Shown here piece after piece: positions 12,140 to 22,761 of a DNA stretch of 64,000 nt. The DNA is from Xylogone sp. PMI_703. Lineage: Eukaryota > Ascomycota > Leotiomycetes. The stretch's first letter is position 1. Every line of letters starts with the position of its first letter. Location of the stretch: NCBI GenBank assembly GCA_021399445.1, contig JAJTUQ010000007.1:434001-498000 (forward strand). The letters are read 5' to 3'. The translations under genes and the position numbers were made by a program. Below the pieces are notes generated by a model that did not search any database, was not told the DNA's origin, and worked only from the letters and a program-made list of their open reading frames with translations.

Positions 12140-14781
12140 GGCTAAGGGGCGGGTCATATCTGCTCGAACTGGACTAAGAAGTCGTAGTTACTTTCATCGC
12201 CACTTCCAACAAACTGCTGACGCCTAGAATGCCTAAAACACCGGCACTTGGCAGTGAATATACTCGCTGTGCAGCAATAGAAGTTTATTAACCCTGACAT
12301 TCTATGAGATCACCCGGCTGTGATACTCAACAAGCGATCGATACCGTCATTGACAATGAAATTGCAGGTTAGATTAAAGAGCATAATCCTGGCCCGCCCT
12401 GACCTGGAACTCCAACTCGGCCGTTCGAGCGGCTGTGATACGAGGAGGTGATTGATTCAACAGGTCAGATCACCCATCTAGAATGAATAGAAACCCACAC
12501 GCCTTCTGCGACGATATCGCGGAAGCAGCCGAATGGGAAATGACTCCTTAGAAGCTCATTTCGGTCCCTGCACATACACTTTCTGACCCCATGTAGGACA
12601 AATCCAACCCACCACACCACTTGCACGAGGATAAGATGCTCGCGCTGATACTATACGAGAAGGGTAGAGGGATCTATTCGAGTCACCAAGAATACCAGCA
12701 TCGTCAGCCTTGTTTCCTTTGTTAGTAACTATCGCTCTTTTGCTAAATTTCTGAAGCCTGTCGGGTGAGTGAGATTTGTGGACAAGCTGAAGGGCATGGA
12801 AAGCTAAGTGGAGCTGGAAACATTCTAGAAAGGGAGCAATTTCCAGATATACCGGACGAAAACACATGGTGCTTCTCCACATGAGGTACGTGAGCATAAA
12901 GTTTCCACGATGCTAAGAATATTACTGACAAGGTTACGTAGACGGGTTGGACATGGAACAGTTTATTGGTTGGATATGCAAACAACACTCGGTTCGCACT
13001 TGCTGTCTCTACCACAGCATCCGAGATTTATGGGGCATCCTAAATCAATGCCTAACGTGCTGGATTTCTCTCGCTGGGTCTCTCTTCGACCATGGCACTC
13101 TTTTCAAGCGTACGGAGTACTGCTGGTAGGTTACTCTACAGCTCTCCCTGAGCTACGTTTCGGCTGCACAACATGCTGCACAGGACTCGGGGGGCATATT
13201 ACCAAACGGCACGCAAAGCATCAAAATTTAGTGAATTCATTTCGGCATGGAAGTGGGGTGACGTCTAATTCTATGAATGATTCCTCACGTGATCATATAA
13301 TGCGCGAATCTGGAGAAGCTGCTGTACTGTATTGGAGCGATTGGAGCCTCCCTTGTCAGGGGCTCGGAGGGACTTTTCTTGGACGGTTGCAACGCAACAC
13401 CAAACTTCGGCGAATCGGATGACGGAGAGAGTTTGGGTCAGCAAGTGTATTCAAGTAGATCTCAACGGCAGAGAGAGAAAAAAAGAAAGCCCAAAAATGA
13501 CAATTACTGTACGGCAAACACCAATTGGACTTCCGGCAGAGAGCTGCCGCAGTAGTGACCAGTCAGTGCCAGTCTAGACGGGGCACATCTCTAGATGCCG
13601 TAGCAGTTCTAAATTAGGGGTGCAACGCTGCTCGGCAAAGGCTAAGATTGCCTGGACACGCGCACCATCATGCATTGTGCAGGACGATAAGGCCCAAAAG
13701 AAAGCAAGAGGGCTAAAACTCCGAGACTAGGGGACGGGTCTCCATCTGCAGGACGCCTCTTCAGCAGCTGGCGAGTGCTTGGAGAGCTCCTGAAACGCAG
13801 CCCCCCCTATGGTTTCACGGCTGCAGAAGAGGAGCACAACAACCAGGAGGCATATGCGACAATGCGGGGGCACGTTTTGAAACTTCTGCCGGTCCTTCTA
13901 GAAGCTGATCTGCTTCTGTATCTGTACGATCGGTGATGGATAGCCTGATAAGTTTATCTGCGTCGCCCATGTCACGTACGGCGCAACGGTATCGTATCTG
14001 AAGGCTGATCGCTGAGAGCATGAGCTGAACCTGTAGATACGCTGATACGGTAGATGGAACCCTAACTAGGCGTGCGCACGTTCGTTACGGGAGGAGTCAT
14101 GACTCTATGCAAGCAGACAGAGCTCTTCTCGAATCTCGGACAGGAAATGTAAAACTGCCCCAACTAATATTATCGAAGAAACACATTAGCAGGTAACGAT
14201 CAATGCGAGTTGTACTGTGGTAATACATGACGAAGTTTCCGCAAACGACCTCCGGTTGCGTTCCCCATGAGAGAGCTGGGCGGGTCGAGAGAGTGTGGCG
14301 CAGTTCTCTCTCTAACCGCCCATCAAGGGCCGAGTTAGCGAGATGCTGTTGATTCCTGAGGCATAAATCGAGGCATCAAGTTCTTGTCTTGGATGGCGAC
14401 GAGGGCGCGAACCACTTGGGCGGATGGCACAGGACAGTCAGGTACAGTACAGAATCACGCAGGGCCAGGCTTGATGCTGATGCTGCCGTGGTATTGAACG
14501 CATCGTCTTCTTACAGGTCCGTTCCTGTTTCCTGAGGGAGGCGATGCCGCCTCCAGTGGTTCTAGAAGACGCACACGCGCAGCTCTGTTGCTGAATCGCT
14601 GGATCGCTGAATCGCTGGGTGCTTCGCTGGGCTCCTTGTGCCCGTGATGTTCCCCCTTCGGGAGGTGCAGCCAGCAACGCCCCTGATTGGCACGCAGGGA
14701 GGGTTGCAGTGGATTATTGTAGTGGATGGATGATGATGTACGGCAGTAGAATAAAATGGAGCAGGCTGATTTGAGTGGTAG
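12140..14781. other. intergenic, no gene supported
   Basis: Open frames such as 12910-13422 (170 codons) exist, but their translations are rich in Cys, Arg, His and Trp with no domain and overlap open frames on the other strand. I treat them as chance. Nothing else is seen. Confidence 0.5.
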
Positions 14782-14805
14782 TGTCACTGTCACTGTCACT
14801 GTCAC
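14782..14805. repeat. microsatellite (TGTCAC)4
   Basis: Four perfect head-to-tail copies of the hexamer TGTCAC. It lies about 1.5 kb upstream of the RNA-binding protein start. Confidence 0.95.
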
Positions 14806-14950
14806 TTGTCATGCTTGGTACTGGCTATTGGGTTGTTGGTATTATTGGGTATTGACATTTTTGGTGCTGTACCGTAATAATCGCTGCAAATAATCCCCTT
14901 CCCTCCCGTTGTTCCCCTTTTGGCTGGCAGTAGAGAGGGGAGAAGAGGCC

Positions 14951-15010
14951 CCAAGAGACCCCAAGAGACCACAAGAGACCACAAGAGACCACAAGAGACC
15001 ACAAGAGACC
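14951..15010. repeat. 10-bp minisatellite, six copies
   Basis: Six tandem copies of a decamer. The first two read CCAAGAGACC and the next four ACAAGAGACC. A degenerate seventh copy follows. The array lies at the start of the upstream region of the four-RRM gene. The open frames across it on the minus strand are artefacts of the repeat. Confidence 0.95.
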
Positions 15011-15172
15011 ACAGAGACCCTGAGCAGCCGCCACCCACAGTCCAGACGCAAGGGATGGCCGCTAGACTGCTTGGGGATTAGCACCGCCGGGTCTCCTGGC
15101 AGGCGCCTTACCCAAACGGGCGAGCAGGAAATGAGGTGGAATCTCCCCCATGGCGGCGCTTCTCTCTCAACA

Positions 15173-16290
15173 TGGCCCGTCCGTATTCAATATCCTACTC
15201 CTCTCGTTGATTATTCCTGTGCTTTTTTCTGCTCTTTTCCCTTTTCCCTCACTCACCACACACTTTCTCCCACCGCGCGCCTTTTTCCGTCCTTTTCCTT
15301 CATTTTGTATTTCTTCCTCCCAAGTCTCCCACGCTCGTTCAATCCAGCTTTGCAGCGCTGTTTTAAAAAGAAAATCCCCCCCTTTTATTTTCGCCCTTTG
15401 ACCAGAAACCTTTTTTTAATCTTTCTGGGGATTTTCTGCTGCTGCTTTCCCAGCTCCTTTGTTGGCTTGTGCTCTTTCTTCTTCCCTCTCTTCCCACCAC
15501 CAGGAAAAGCGGGAAAATAAGGACAGCTCGCCCTACTTGAACCTCAGATTATATATATTTTTCTGCTACCCTGCTTCTTTGTTTTTTTTTTACATCGCCG
15601 CTCTTATTTTATCCTCTCTCCACCGCCTTCGATCCTGACTTCGACAAGTCGTACTCTCTACCTGCTCCGGACGAAGATACACTACCTCCTGCCCCACGCG
15701 AGCGAATCCTCTCGTCCTCCGTGCCCCCTGCTCTCACACCCCCAGAAGGGCAGAAAAAGGGTAGGACCTCCTCTCGTCTCCTCCCCCCGAGTGTCTCTTT
15801 GGGGAACCTTCTCAATTAAATTCATTTTTTGATTCCAGATTCTCCTCTCCAATCGGTCGTTCCTGGATTTGGGTTTTCTTCTGTGCTCTACTTCGAAAAC
15901 GGATTGGTCTGCTGCTTGGGTCGCATGCGCAACTCGGTGGAAATTGTAACATAAAATTGTCCACAGCGAATAGCCGGCCACGTCGTCTGCATTTCTTCAC
16001 CGCATATATACATTTCACGACTTACCGTGAGGCCCGTCTCTCTGGACGCAATACCCATCTCCAACACCTCTCCTCTCTCTCTCATTGGAGCTCCGTTTCC
16101 TCTTCGGCTCCCCGACCTCCAGCTTGTCGACACCGAGCGACCAGAATCCAAAAACAAAAGCCAATTGCACCTCAATTCCTTCCTGTAATTAATCGTTGTG
16201 CCTCTCTTCGGGCACTCCTAATCCTTCAAAACGGCTGTTCTATCACCTCTTGCGCGGGACAGCTTTGTCCTGCCACCTCATCTCATTGGG
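15173..16290 (+). promoter_or_regulatory. long C/T-rich, ATG-depleted leader of the RRM gene
   Basis: About 1.1 kb before the start codon at 16291 is pyrimidine-rich and contains only one further ATG after the one at 15172, where roughly 17 would be expected by chance. This suggests a long 5' untranslated region under selection against upstream starts. A possible leader intron ends at the TTGATTCCAG near 15.84 kb. Transcript start and leader splicing are inferred. Confidence 0.55.
15925..15954 (+). promoter_or_regulatory. single upstream ORF of nine codons
   Basis: The only ATG between 15175 and the main start opens a nine-codon frame, MRNSVEIVT, and then stops. It is not in frame with the main protein. 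It could reduce or regulate translation of the RRM protein if it lies in the mature leader. Confidence 0.5.
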
Positions 16291-18777
16291 ATGCAGGAGC
16301 CTCATCTGTCTAATCAGCAAAACGGTCCTGCAGCTGCTACAGCCGGACGCTTTCCTGGTCACGCCTCCAAGCCTTCGAATAGCGACACGGGTTTCTCTCA
16401 CGGTGCTTTCAACTCCAACCAGTTCCCCATGGGTGGATACGCCGATAGGCATCCTCGACGGGCCAACGTCCCATCGATCAACACCCAGCCACTAGGCCAG
16501 CAGGGTCAAACCGAGATGGCGACTCCAGGCACGGCATTCGACATGCAATTCACCCCGTTGCTGCCCTCGCAATTGCTACTCGGAAGCCCCTTCCAGCCAG
16601 GTTCTCCAGGAACCTTTAGCCCCCACTTCCAGAACTTTGCTACCTTCCAGCAGCAGCAGCAACAGAATGGCCAGCAGAGCCAACAGCAGTCGCAGCAGCA
16701 GCAACAACAGCAACAGGGCATTGGCAGTCCCATCTCGCAGATCCCTCAGCAGCTCTATCAGACGCTGGTCTCCCCATCAACCTATGGAGCACCGCAATTC
16801 TTCGGCCCTCAGTCACCAACAGGTGCTTTATCTCCCATCAACAACCCGTTGCAGATGCAGCTACCTTCATCGCCCGTGAATGTCTCTCCGGGCATGATGT
16901 CCAACACTAGCCGAACAGTGTATCTCGGAAATATTCCACCCGAGACCTCCGCCGAGGAGATTCTAGGTCACGTTCGAAGTGGGCAGATTGAGTCCGTTAG
17001 ACTCCTTCCAGACAAGAACTGTGCTTTCATCTCGTTCTTGGATGCCAGCTCTGCTACGCACTTCCATTCTGATGCCATCTTGAAGAAGCTTGCCATTCGA
17101 GGCCAAGATATCAAGGTCGGATGGGGAAAGCCCTCCCAGGTGCCCACATCTGTTGCCCTAGCAGTGCAGCAGTCGGGTGCCTCGAGAAATGTGTATCTGG
17201 GAAACCTTTCCGAAGAAGTGACCGAAGAGGAGCTACGCGAGGATCTTGGCAAGTTCGGTCCTATCGATACAGTCAAGATCGTACGAGAGAAGGCGATTGG
17301 CTTTGTCCATTTCTTGTCCATCGGAAATGCTATCAAGGCTGTTGCACAATTACCACAGGAACCGAAGTGGCAAGCACCCAGACGGGTGTACTACGGTAAA
17401 GATCGATGCGCGTACGTCTCCAAGACTCAGCAGCAAAATGCTGCCCAGTATCTTGGTATTGCTCCTGGATATGCACACGTGCTCAACGGTGCTGACCGAG
17501 ATCTGATATCCAATGCTTTGGCTCAGCAATCAGTTGCTGCTGCTGCCGTTGCCACATCGGCAGGAGGCATCAACAACCTAGGAAACCGAACTGTTTATTT
17601 GGGGAACATTCATCCGGAGACCACGATTGAGGAAATTTGTAACGTTGTCAGGGGTGGACTTTTGCATCACATTCGATATATACCCGACAAGCATATCTGC
17701 TTTGTCACCTTTATTGATCCAACTTCTGCGGCTTCTTTCTACGCTTTAAGTAATTTGCAGGGCTTAATGATTCACAACAGAAGATTGAAGATTGGATGGG
17801 GGAAGCATTCCGGTGCCTTGCCCGCTGCCATTGCTCTGGCTGTCAGTGGTGGTGCCTCTAGAAATGTCTATGTAGGCAACCTAGATGAGTCCTGGACCGA
17901 GGAGAGACTGAGACAAGATTTCTCCGAGTACGGCGAGATCGAACTGGTGAACACTCTTCGAGAGAAGAGCTGTGCGTTTGTCAACTTCACCAACATTGCC
18001 AATGCTATCAAAGCCATTGAGGCAGTTCGAGGTAAGGAGGAGTACCGACGATTCAAGGTCAACTTTGGCAAGGATCGTTGTGGAAACCCTCCACGCCAAG
18101 TTCAGCAAGCCCAGTCACCTCGTGCTGACGGCGTAAACTCACCGCCACCTAACAGTGGTGGTCTTCAGCCAAGCCAGAACGGATCGAGCCCAACCGGATC
18201 GACCCCAGCACCAACGGCTTCGGCCATCCTGAATGCGGGTAGCAACAACCCGCTCACGATGTACCTCAACCAGGTCAGCCAGCAGGCGCAGGCTCAAGCC
18301 CAACAGGCACAGCAACTGGACCCATTCTCGGTGGCCGCTCTCCAGCAGCAGCAACAGCAGGTTCTTGCTGCACAACAGGCAGCTCTTTTCGGCAGCAGCC
18401 CGAACAGCGCCAGCCTCGATGCCCTTGATATCCCTCAGCAAGGTTCATTAGGCCACCATCAGAGCGCAAGCGTCAACCTTAGCAATGGTTTCCAGAATGG
18501 CACGTCTGCAGCCACAACAATCGGCGGTATGCTTGCACCCAGCAACGCACGTGGCCAACACAGTCGTGCTGTCAGCCTGCCCGTGTTCGCACAACAGAAT
18601 GGACAGCAGGATGGTCCCAAAGGCCTCGGTGCCAATGGAGAGCCACGTGGTCGCGGCCACCAGTACCAGAGCAGCTTTTCTGGCCTAGGCAATGGCGGCT
18701 TCGATAGCAACGGGTTTGGGCTTGCTATTCCAGAGAATGGGTTGAATGGCTGGGTGGAGGAGGAGGTAGCGCAGTAA
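16291..18777 (+). CDS. mrn1: four-RRM RNA-binding protein, Mrn1/Nrd1 type
   Basis: A single 828-codon exon. The N-terminal 200 residues are Gln/Pro/Ser-rich with a poly-Gln tract around residues 115-150. Four RRM domains follow, beginning near residues 208, 299, 433 and 524, each with RNP2 (VYLGNI, VYLGNL, VYLGNI, VYVGNL) and RNP1-like strands (CAFISF, IGFVHF, ICFVTF, CAFVNF). A long Gln/Ser-rich tail completes the protein. This order matches yeast Mrn1 and fission yeast Nrd1/Msa2, cytoplasmic mRNA-binding regulators linked to stress and sexual differentiation. The first ATG after a long ATG-poor leader was taken as the start. RRM1-2 and RRM3-4 share the same linker signature, so the four arose from a duplicated pair. 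Target mRNAs cannot be read from sequence. Confidence 0.93.
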   Translation: MQEPHLSNQQNGPAAATAGRFPGHASKPSNSDTGFSHGAFNSNQFPMGGYADRHPRRANVPSINTQPLGQQGQTEMATPGTAFDMQFTPLLPSQLLLGSPFQPGSPGTFSPHFQNFATFQQQQQQNGQQSQQQSQQQQQQQQGIGSPISQIPQQLYQTLVSPSTYGAPQFFGPQSPTGALSPINNPLQMQLPSSPVNVSPGMMSNTSRTVYLGNIPPETSAEEILGHVRSGQIESVRLLPDKNCAFISFLDASSATHFHSDAILKKLAIRGQDIKVGWGKPSQVPTSVALAVQQSGASRNVYLGNLSEEVTEEELREDLGKFGPIDTVKIVREKAIGFVHFLSIGNAIKAVAQLPQEPKWQAPRRVYYGKDRCAYVSKTQQQNAAQYLGIAPGYAHVLNGADRDLISNALAQQSVAAAAVATSAGGINNLGNRTVYLGNIHPETTIEEICNVVRGGLLHHIRYIPDKHICFVTFIDPTSAASFYALSNLQGLMIHNRRLKIGWGKHSGALPAAIALAVSGGASRNVYVGNLDESWTEERLRQDFSEYGEIELVNTLREKSCAFVNFTNIANAIKAIEAVRGKEEYRRFKVNFGKDRCGNPPRQVQQAQSPRADGVNSPPPNSGGLQPSQNGSSPTGSTPAPTASAILNAGSNNPLTMYLNQVSQQAQAQAQQAQQLDPFSVAALQQQQQQVLAAQQAALFGSSPNSASLDALDIPQQGSLGHHQSASVNLSNGFQNGTSAATTIGGMLAPSNARGQHSRAVSLPVFAQQNGQQDGPKGLGANGEPRGRGHQYQSSFSGLGNGGFDSNGFGLAIPENGLNGWVEEEVAQ

Positions 18778-20459
18778 ATTGCGTGCCTAGGAACATTATC
18801 TCAATCAATCGTTGGTCACCATAATTTTTACCAATTTGCATGGATACGTCAGTTGTAATTATGCGTGGCCTCCTTTATTTCCAACGAGGGAGGCAAAATT
18901 TTTTATTCCTTTCTCCTGGGCCCACTCCTTTTTTCTTTTCTCTTTTTTCATTTTCATTTTTGTCTTTTGTTCTCTTTCTTTTTTGCAAATGGGCTCTTTT
19001 TTGAATCTTCGGTTTCTTTTTTTTGAATTTATACTTTTTTTTTGCGCGCGCGTGGGAAACTCTACTAGTTTGTAACTCATTTTGTATCTAAAAGGACTTT
19101 TTATTTAGGCAGGGAACTGAAAGAAACTGTCTTTTGTGAAGATGGCTTTTCAGGTTTCCTGTGTCTGTGTGTGTTTGTTCAGAACGAGTAGTATGTAGTG
19201 AGTGAGTGTATGTGTGTCGAAGATCTATCATAGTGCTTGGCGTTAGAATATAATCGTCGTGTACTGTATGTTTGTGCTTCAGCTGTATGTGTGCAAGTGT
19301 GAGTCGTGCGTGTAGAGATAATATGAAGGAGAGTTGAGATTCAGAGCTTTGATGTGTGTCTGATTCCATACATGCATTTTCCTTTGCGAAGCAGAAGAAA
19401 TATAAAACTCGTAACATGCAGAAATAGCGATGCCGATAAAATGGCCTGATTAGATCTTGTGTGACCATCCTACGTTACGATCGTCTTCACACAGGTAAAC
19501 TCTCTTTCCATTCCCTCTCTTCCTAGCCTTTCATCATGTCATAGAAAAGAGACCTTTCTCACCCAAATTTCATCATTTATTTAATCTAAAACTTCATCGT
19601 GTCTCCAGTGCGAAGATAAAACGCTAGCCATTTCCCCCCCTGGTACCAGCCATGATGAATGAAGTTGCTTCTATATTCATGAGTGTTGGATTGTAACTCT
19701 CCTTTCTTTTTTAATATATACGTATATGTACATATATCCGCCGGAGAACGAGGGTTTCTTCGCATGTTTAGTGATGCTGCGCTCTTTGCTGTAGATGGAC
19801 GGTACTGTGGGAAGGGGTTGTTCCAAGGTGGTATAGCATATTTGCATTCTCTGGATGTAGAGGCTAGCACTTCTATTTTTCTTTTTAGTTTGTTATCGTC
19901 CTTGGTATTTTTTCCAACTTCCCTTTGACCTCTTCATATATATGTACCTAGGCTGGATTGTCTGGTGAGCTGTGTGTTGTTGAAGTTACGACTCTATTTT
20001 GACTATATGCTCCGCCCAGCACTCTTGGATCTCCATGATGTATGCCGTCCAAGGACCCTGAATCGTATGCTAAACCCGGTTTTAAGTGACTCCCATATTT
20101 CTGGCATTAAATGGAACTCAGCTTATTCAAATTGGTGAGTCATGTAACAAAATCACAGCAGTCAAAATGTTTTTATCTATAGTCGTACTAAATTAGAAGT
20201 TCTGAAAAGCATCTCATGATATCAAAAAGCCAAATTGTGGTAGCTCACCAATAACATCTCATCTGTGGGTTTAGACCTTCACGGATGGCTTCTCCACCGT
20301 TATCTACTAGTTGATATACACTACCGAGCCGTCTTACCACCGCGTTTCAGACCTTACGGTCAGATACGCACAATAACTCCTCAACAGTAACTTATCGGTC
20401 AATGGAAGACTTCCCTTGATCAACTAATTTAAAAATAGTGTCTCTATACTACAAAGATA
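18778..20459. other. intergenic with T-rich tract
   Basis: Downstream of the RRM gene a T-rich tract (about 18.89-19.06 kb) is probably 3' untranslated sequence. A TGTGTCTGTGTGTG-like patch follows at about 19.16 kb. No gene is supported before the aminotransferase start. Confidence 0.5.
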
Positions 20460-22264
20460 ATGGCAAACATCTCAAAACGGGCCCTGAAAGGGATTGCTCC
20501 GAATGGAGCGTTAGCTGGGATGATGGCTGCAGTAACAAATCCGTGGTCCGAGGCGAATCCAAATGGGGTTGTGCCCATGGGTCTTGCTGAGAATCGTCTT
20601 ATGTAGGTTTATAGAGCTTTCCTTAAGGAGCTCCTTTTTACAACATTTCTTCGAAGTGACTAGACTTGTGTCCAAGTTATGACCGGCTCATAGAGTGCAT
20701 ATGAGCTAATACGATATCCTAGGCACAATGAAATCGCTGAGTATATTAATCGTAACTTTTCCATTACAACAGAAAGTAATTAGCCATGTTTTCTTGCTGA
20801 CCGGCAAACTTGAAATTGACTGAGAGCCCATTTTGGACTTCGTGGATTTGATTTACTAACAGAATTACAGTGCTTACATATGGGGACGGCCCTTCAGGGA
20901 CGGTAGAATTAAGAACTGCGCTATCTGCCTTTTATAATAGGAGCTTTAATCCTAAGGAACCTATACTTCCAGAGCATGTCACTACTGGGGCTGGAGCAAC
21001 AGCTCTTCTTGACGCATTGGGCTTTGCACTTGCAGACGAAGGTGAGGGGATATTGATATCCCAGCCACTGTATGTTGGGTTTATAGATGATTTTAATGAT
21101 AGAGCTAGGTATGTGTCTGTACTGCGTCTAGATGCTTATAACCGGGTGTGAAGACGTGATAACAGTTGGTGATTTACAAATAGCGTCAAGGTTGTCTTGG
21201 CCCCAATGAAAGGAGATGATCCACTAGGTATAAATGGAGTAGTCCGTCATGAAGAGGCTCTACTTGATGCAGAGAAGAGAGGACAGAAAATTCAAGCTCT
21301 CATGATATGTAACCCACATAATCCGCTAGGGACTTGCTATTCAAGAGAGGTCCTGGAATCCTACATGTCTCTCTGTTCGAAATACAACATCCATCTCATA
21401 GTGTAGGGTATATCTGAACTCTATTACGGAGGATTACCTCCAGAAGATCATAATGCTAAAATGAAAAGTTAGGGATGAGATATATGCCAAGTCCATCTTC
21501 CCTTGCCGAGATCTTCCAGATCCCGTTCCATTTATATCAATTATATCCCTTGATATTTCGAAATTTATTGATCCATCCCTGGTCCATGTCCTCTATGGCA
21601 TGAGCAAGGTGAGTTGATCCGATTTTTTTTCTTAGAAGGGCCGTTTATTTCCAAAGGCAGAAATTGCTTACAATGTCGACTTCACCCCTTATTTACCCTG
21701 GCTTAATATACTAATATCAATCAACAGGATTTCTGCGCCAATGGCCTCAGGGTTGGAGCCATAATCTCGCAGCATAATCCAACACTTCACCGTGCAATAT
21801 CACTCACCTCACGCTTCTCCTGGGCTTCCTCCCTGTCTGAACACGCCTGGGTGATGATGCTTAATGATTCGCACTTTCTGGACACGTATTTCAATACTCT
21901 CGTTGCCCGTCTGACAGAATCGTATGACATGTGTACTGATCTCCTGCGCAAGTGGAGTGTACCATATCGTCCCGCGTGAGATTTGATTAATCCTTGTAGG
22001 ATAGAAAATTTCTGGCTGACTTGGGTATCCAGAAACTGCGGCCAATTTATTTGGATTGATCTTCGTGCATTTATTGAAGAACAGACCATCGAGGCTGAGA
22101 GAAAGTTGGCGGGGGAGATGATCAGGGCCGGCATCTGGCTTGCCACAGGAGAGACCTTTGGGTCTGAGACGCCGGGTTGGTTCCGAATCACATTTGCCGT
22201 CCCTGAAGAAAGTTTGAGGTTTGGTATGGAGAGACTGAGCAAGGCTCTTGGGATCGCCCGCTGA
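20460..22264 (+). CDS. PLP-dependent aminotransferase, ACC-synthase-like
   Basis: Simple frame-finding sees only fragments, but splicing restores an intact gene. The seven exons are 20460-20602, 20723-20775, 20871-21108, 21184-21402, 21473-21608, 21728-21975 and 22033-22264, totalling 1269 bases (422 residues). Fold-type I aminotransferase landmarks appear in order: MGLAENRL, LTYGDGPSG, the NPHNPLG loop, HLIVDEIYAKS joined across intron 4, YGMSK with the PLP lysine at 263, then DFCANGLRVG, and GWFRITFA with the substrate-carboxylate arginine. This pattern is that of the ACC-synthase-like subgroup common in moulds. Its members often act on unusual amino acids or in secondary metabolism rather than making ethylene precursor. 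Introns are 57-120 bp. Intron 4 uses GTAGGG, a weaker donor. The substrate is unknown. Confidence 0.88.
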
Positions 22265-22761
22265 AGAACATATATTTCAATTATCAATATACGAAAAGAC
22301 TGGGTTGTACACTCAAAAAGATACAGATTATCTAAAAGGCATCGAAATATGTTCATTATCAATTTTCGATATATAAAATTCTAGTAGTAGCAGTAGCATT
22401 GACCTTAGAAGTTCATATCATTCATTTTTAAACTCTGTATATAGCCAATTTACACCCGTCACTCAACGCGGCATGCCGCGAACCGCCACGTGGTAAATTT
22501 CTTCAACAGACATTGTAATATATCACATCAAAAATTTCAATCATAGAAGAAGAAGAATAAATAAAAGGCGTGGCCATAAAGGCATAGGCCACACCAAATG
22601 AGTGGGATGAGAAAGTTTAATGAGACCTGACCGGGTCATGACCTGCCTTCCCAGCCGGGACAAAACTCCATACCCAGACACCGTATCCTTGCTACTCGAC
22701 AATATTTTTTCTAGTTAGTAAAGATTCAAAAGTCTCTGTATTTCAAGCACAGTCATGTTGT
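22265..22761. other. convergent intergenic region
   Basis: Roughly 500 bases between the 3' ends of the aminotransferase (+) and the Jsn1-like gene (-). AT-rich, with no gene seen. It should hold both 3' untranslated regions. Confidence 0.6.

Noticed and set aside
12910..13422. 170-codon open frame on the plus strand
   Set aside because: The translation is rich in Cys, His, Trp and Arg, has no domain, and overlaps open frames on the other strand. No splice partners found.
14802..15084. Minus-strand frames with repeated SLVVSCGLLW
   Set aside because: They are translations of the 10-bp minisatellite, not a protein.
21403..21472. Inactivating stop in the aminotransferase
   Set aside because: The stop lies inside a 70-bp intron whose removal restores the conserved DEIY motif in frame.
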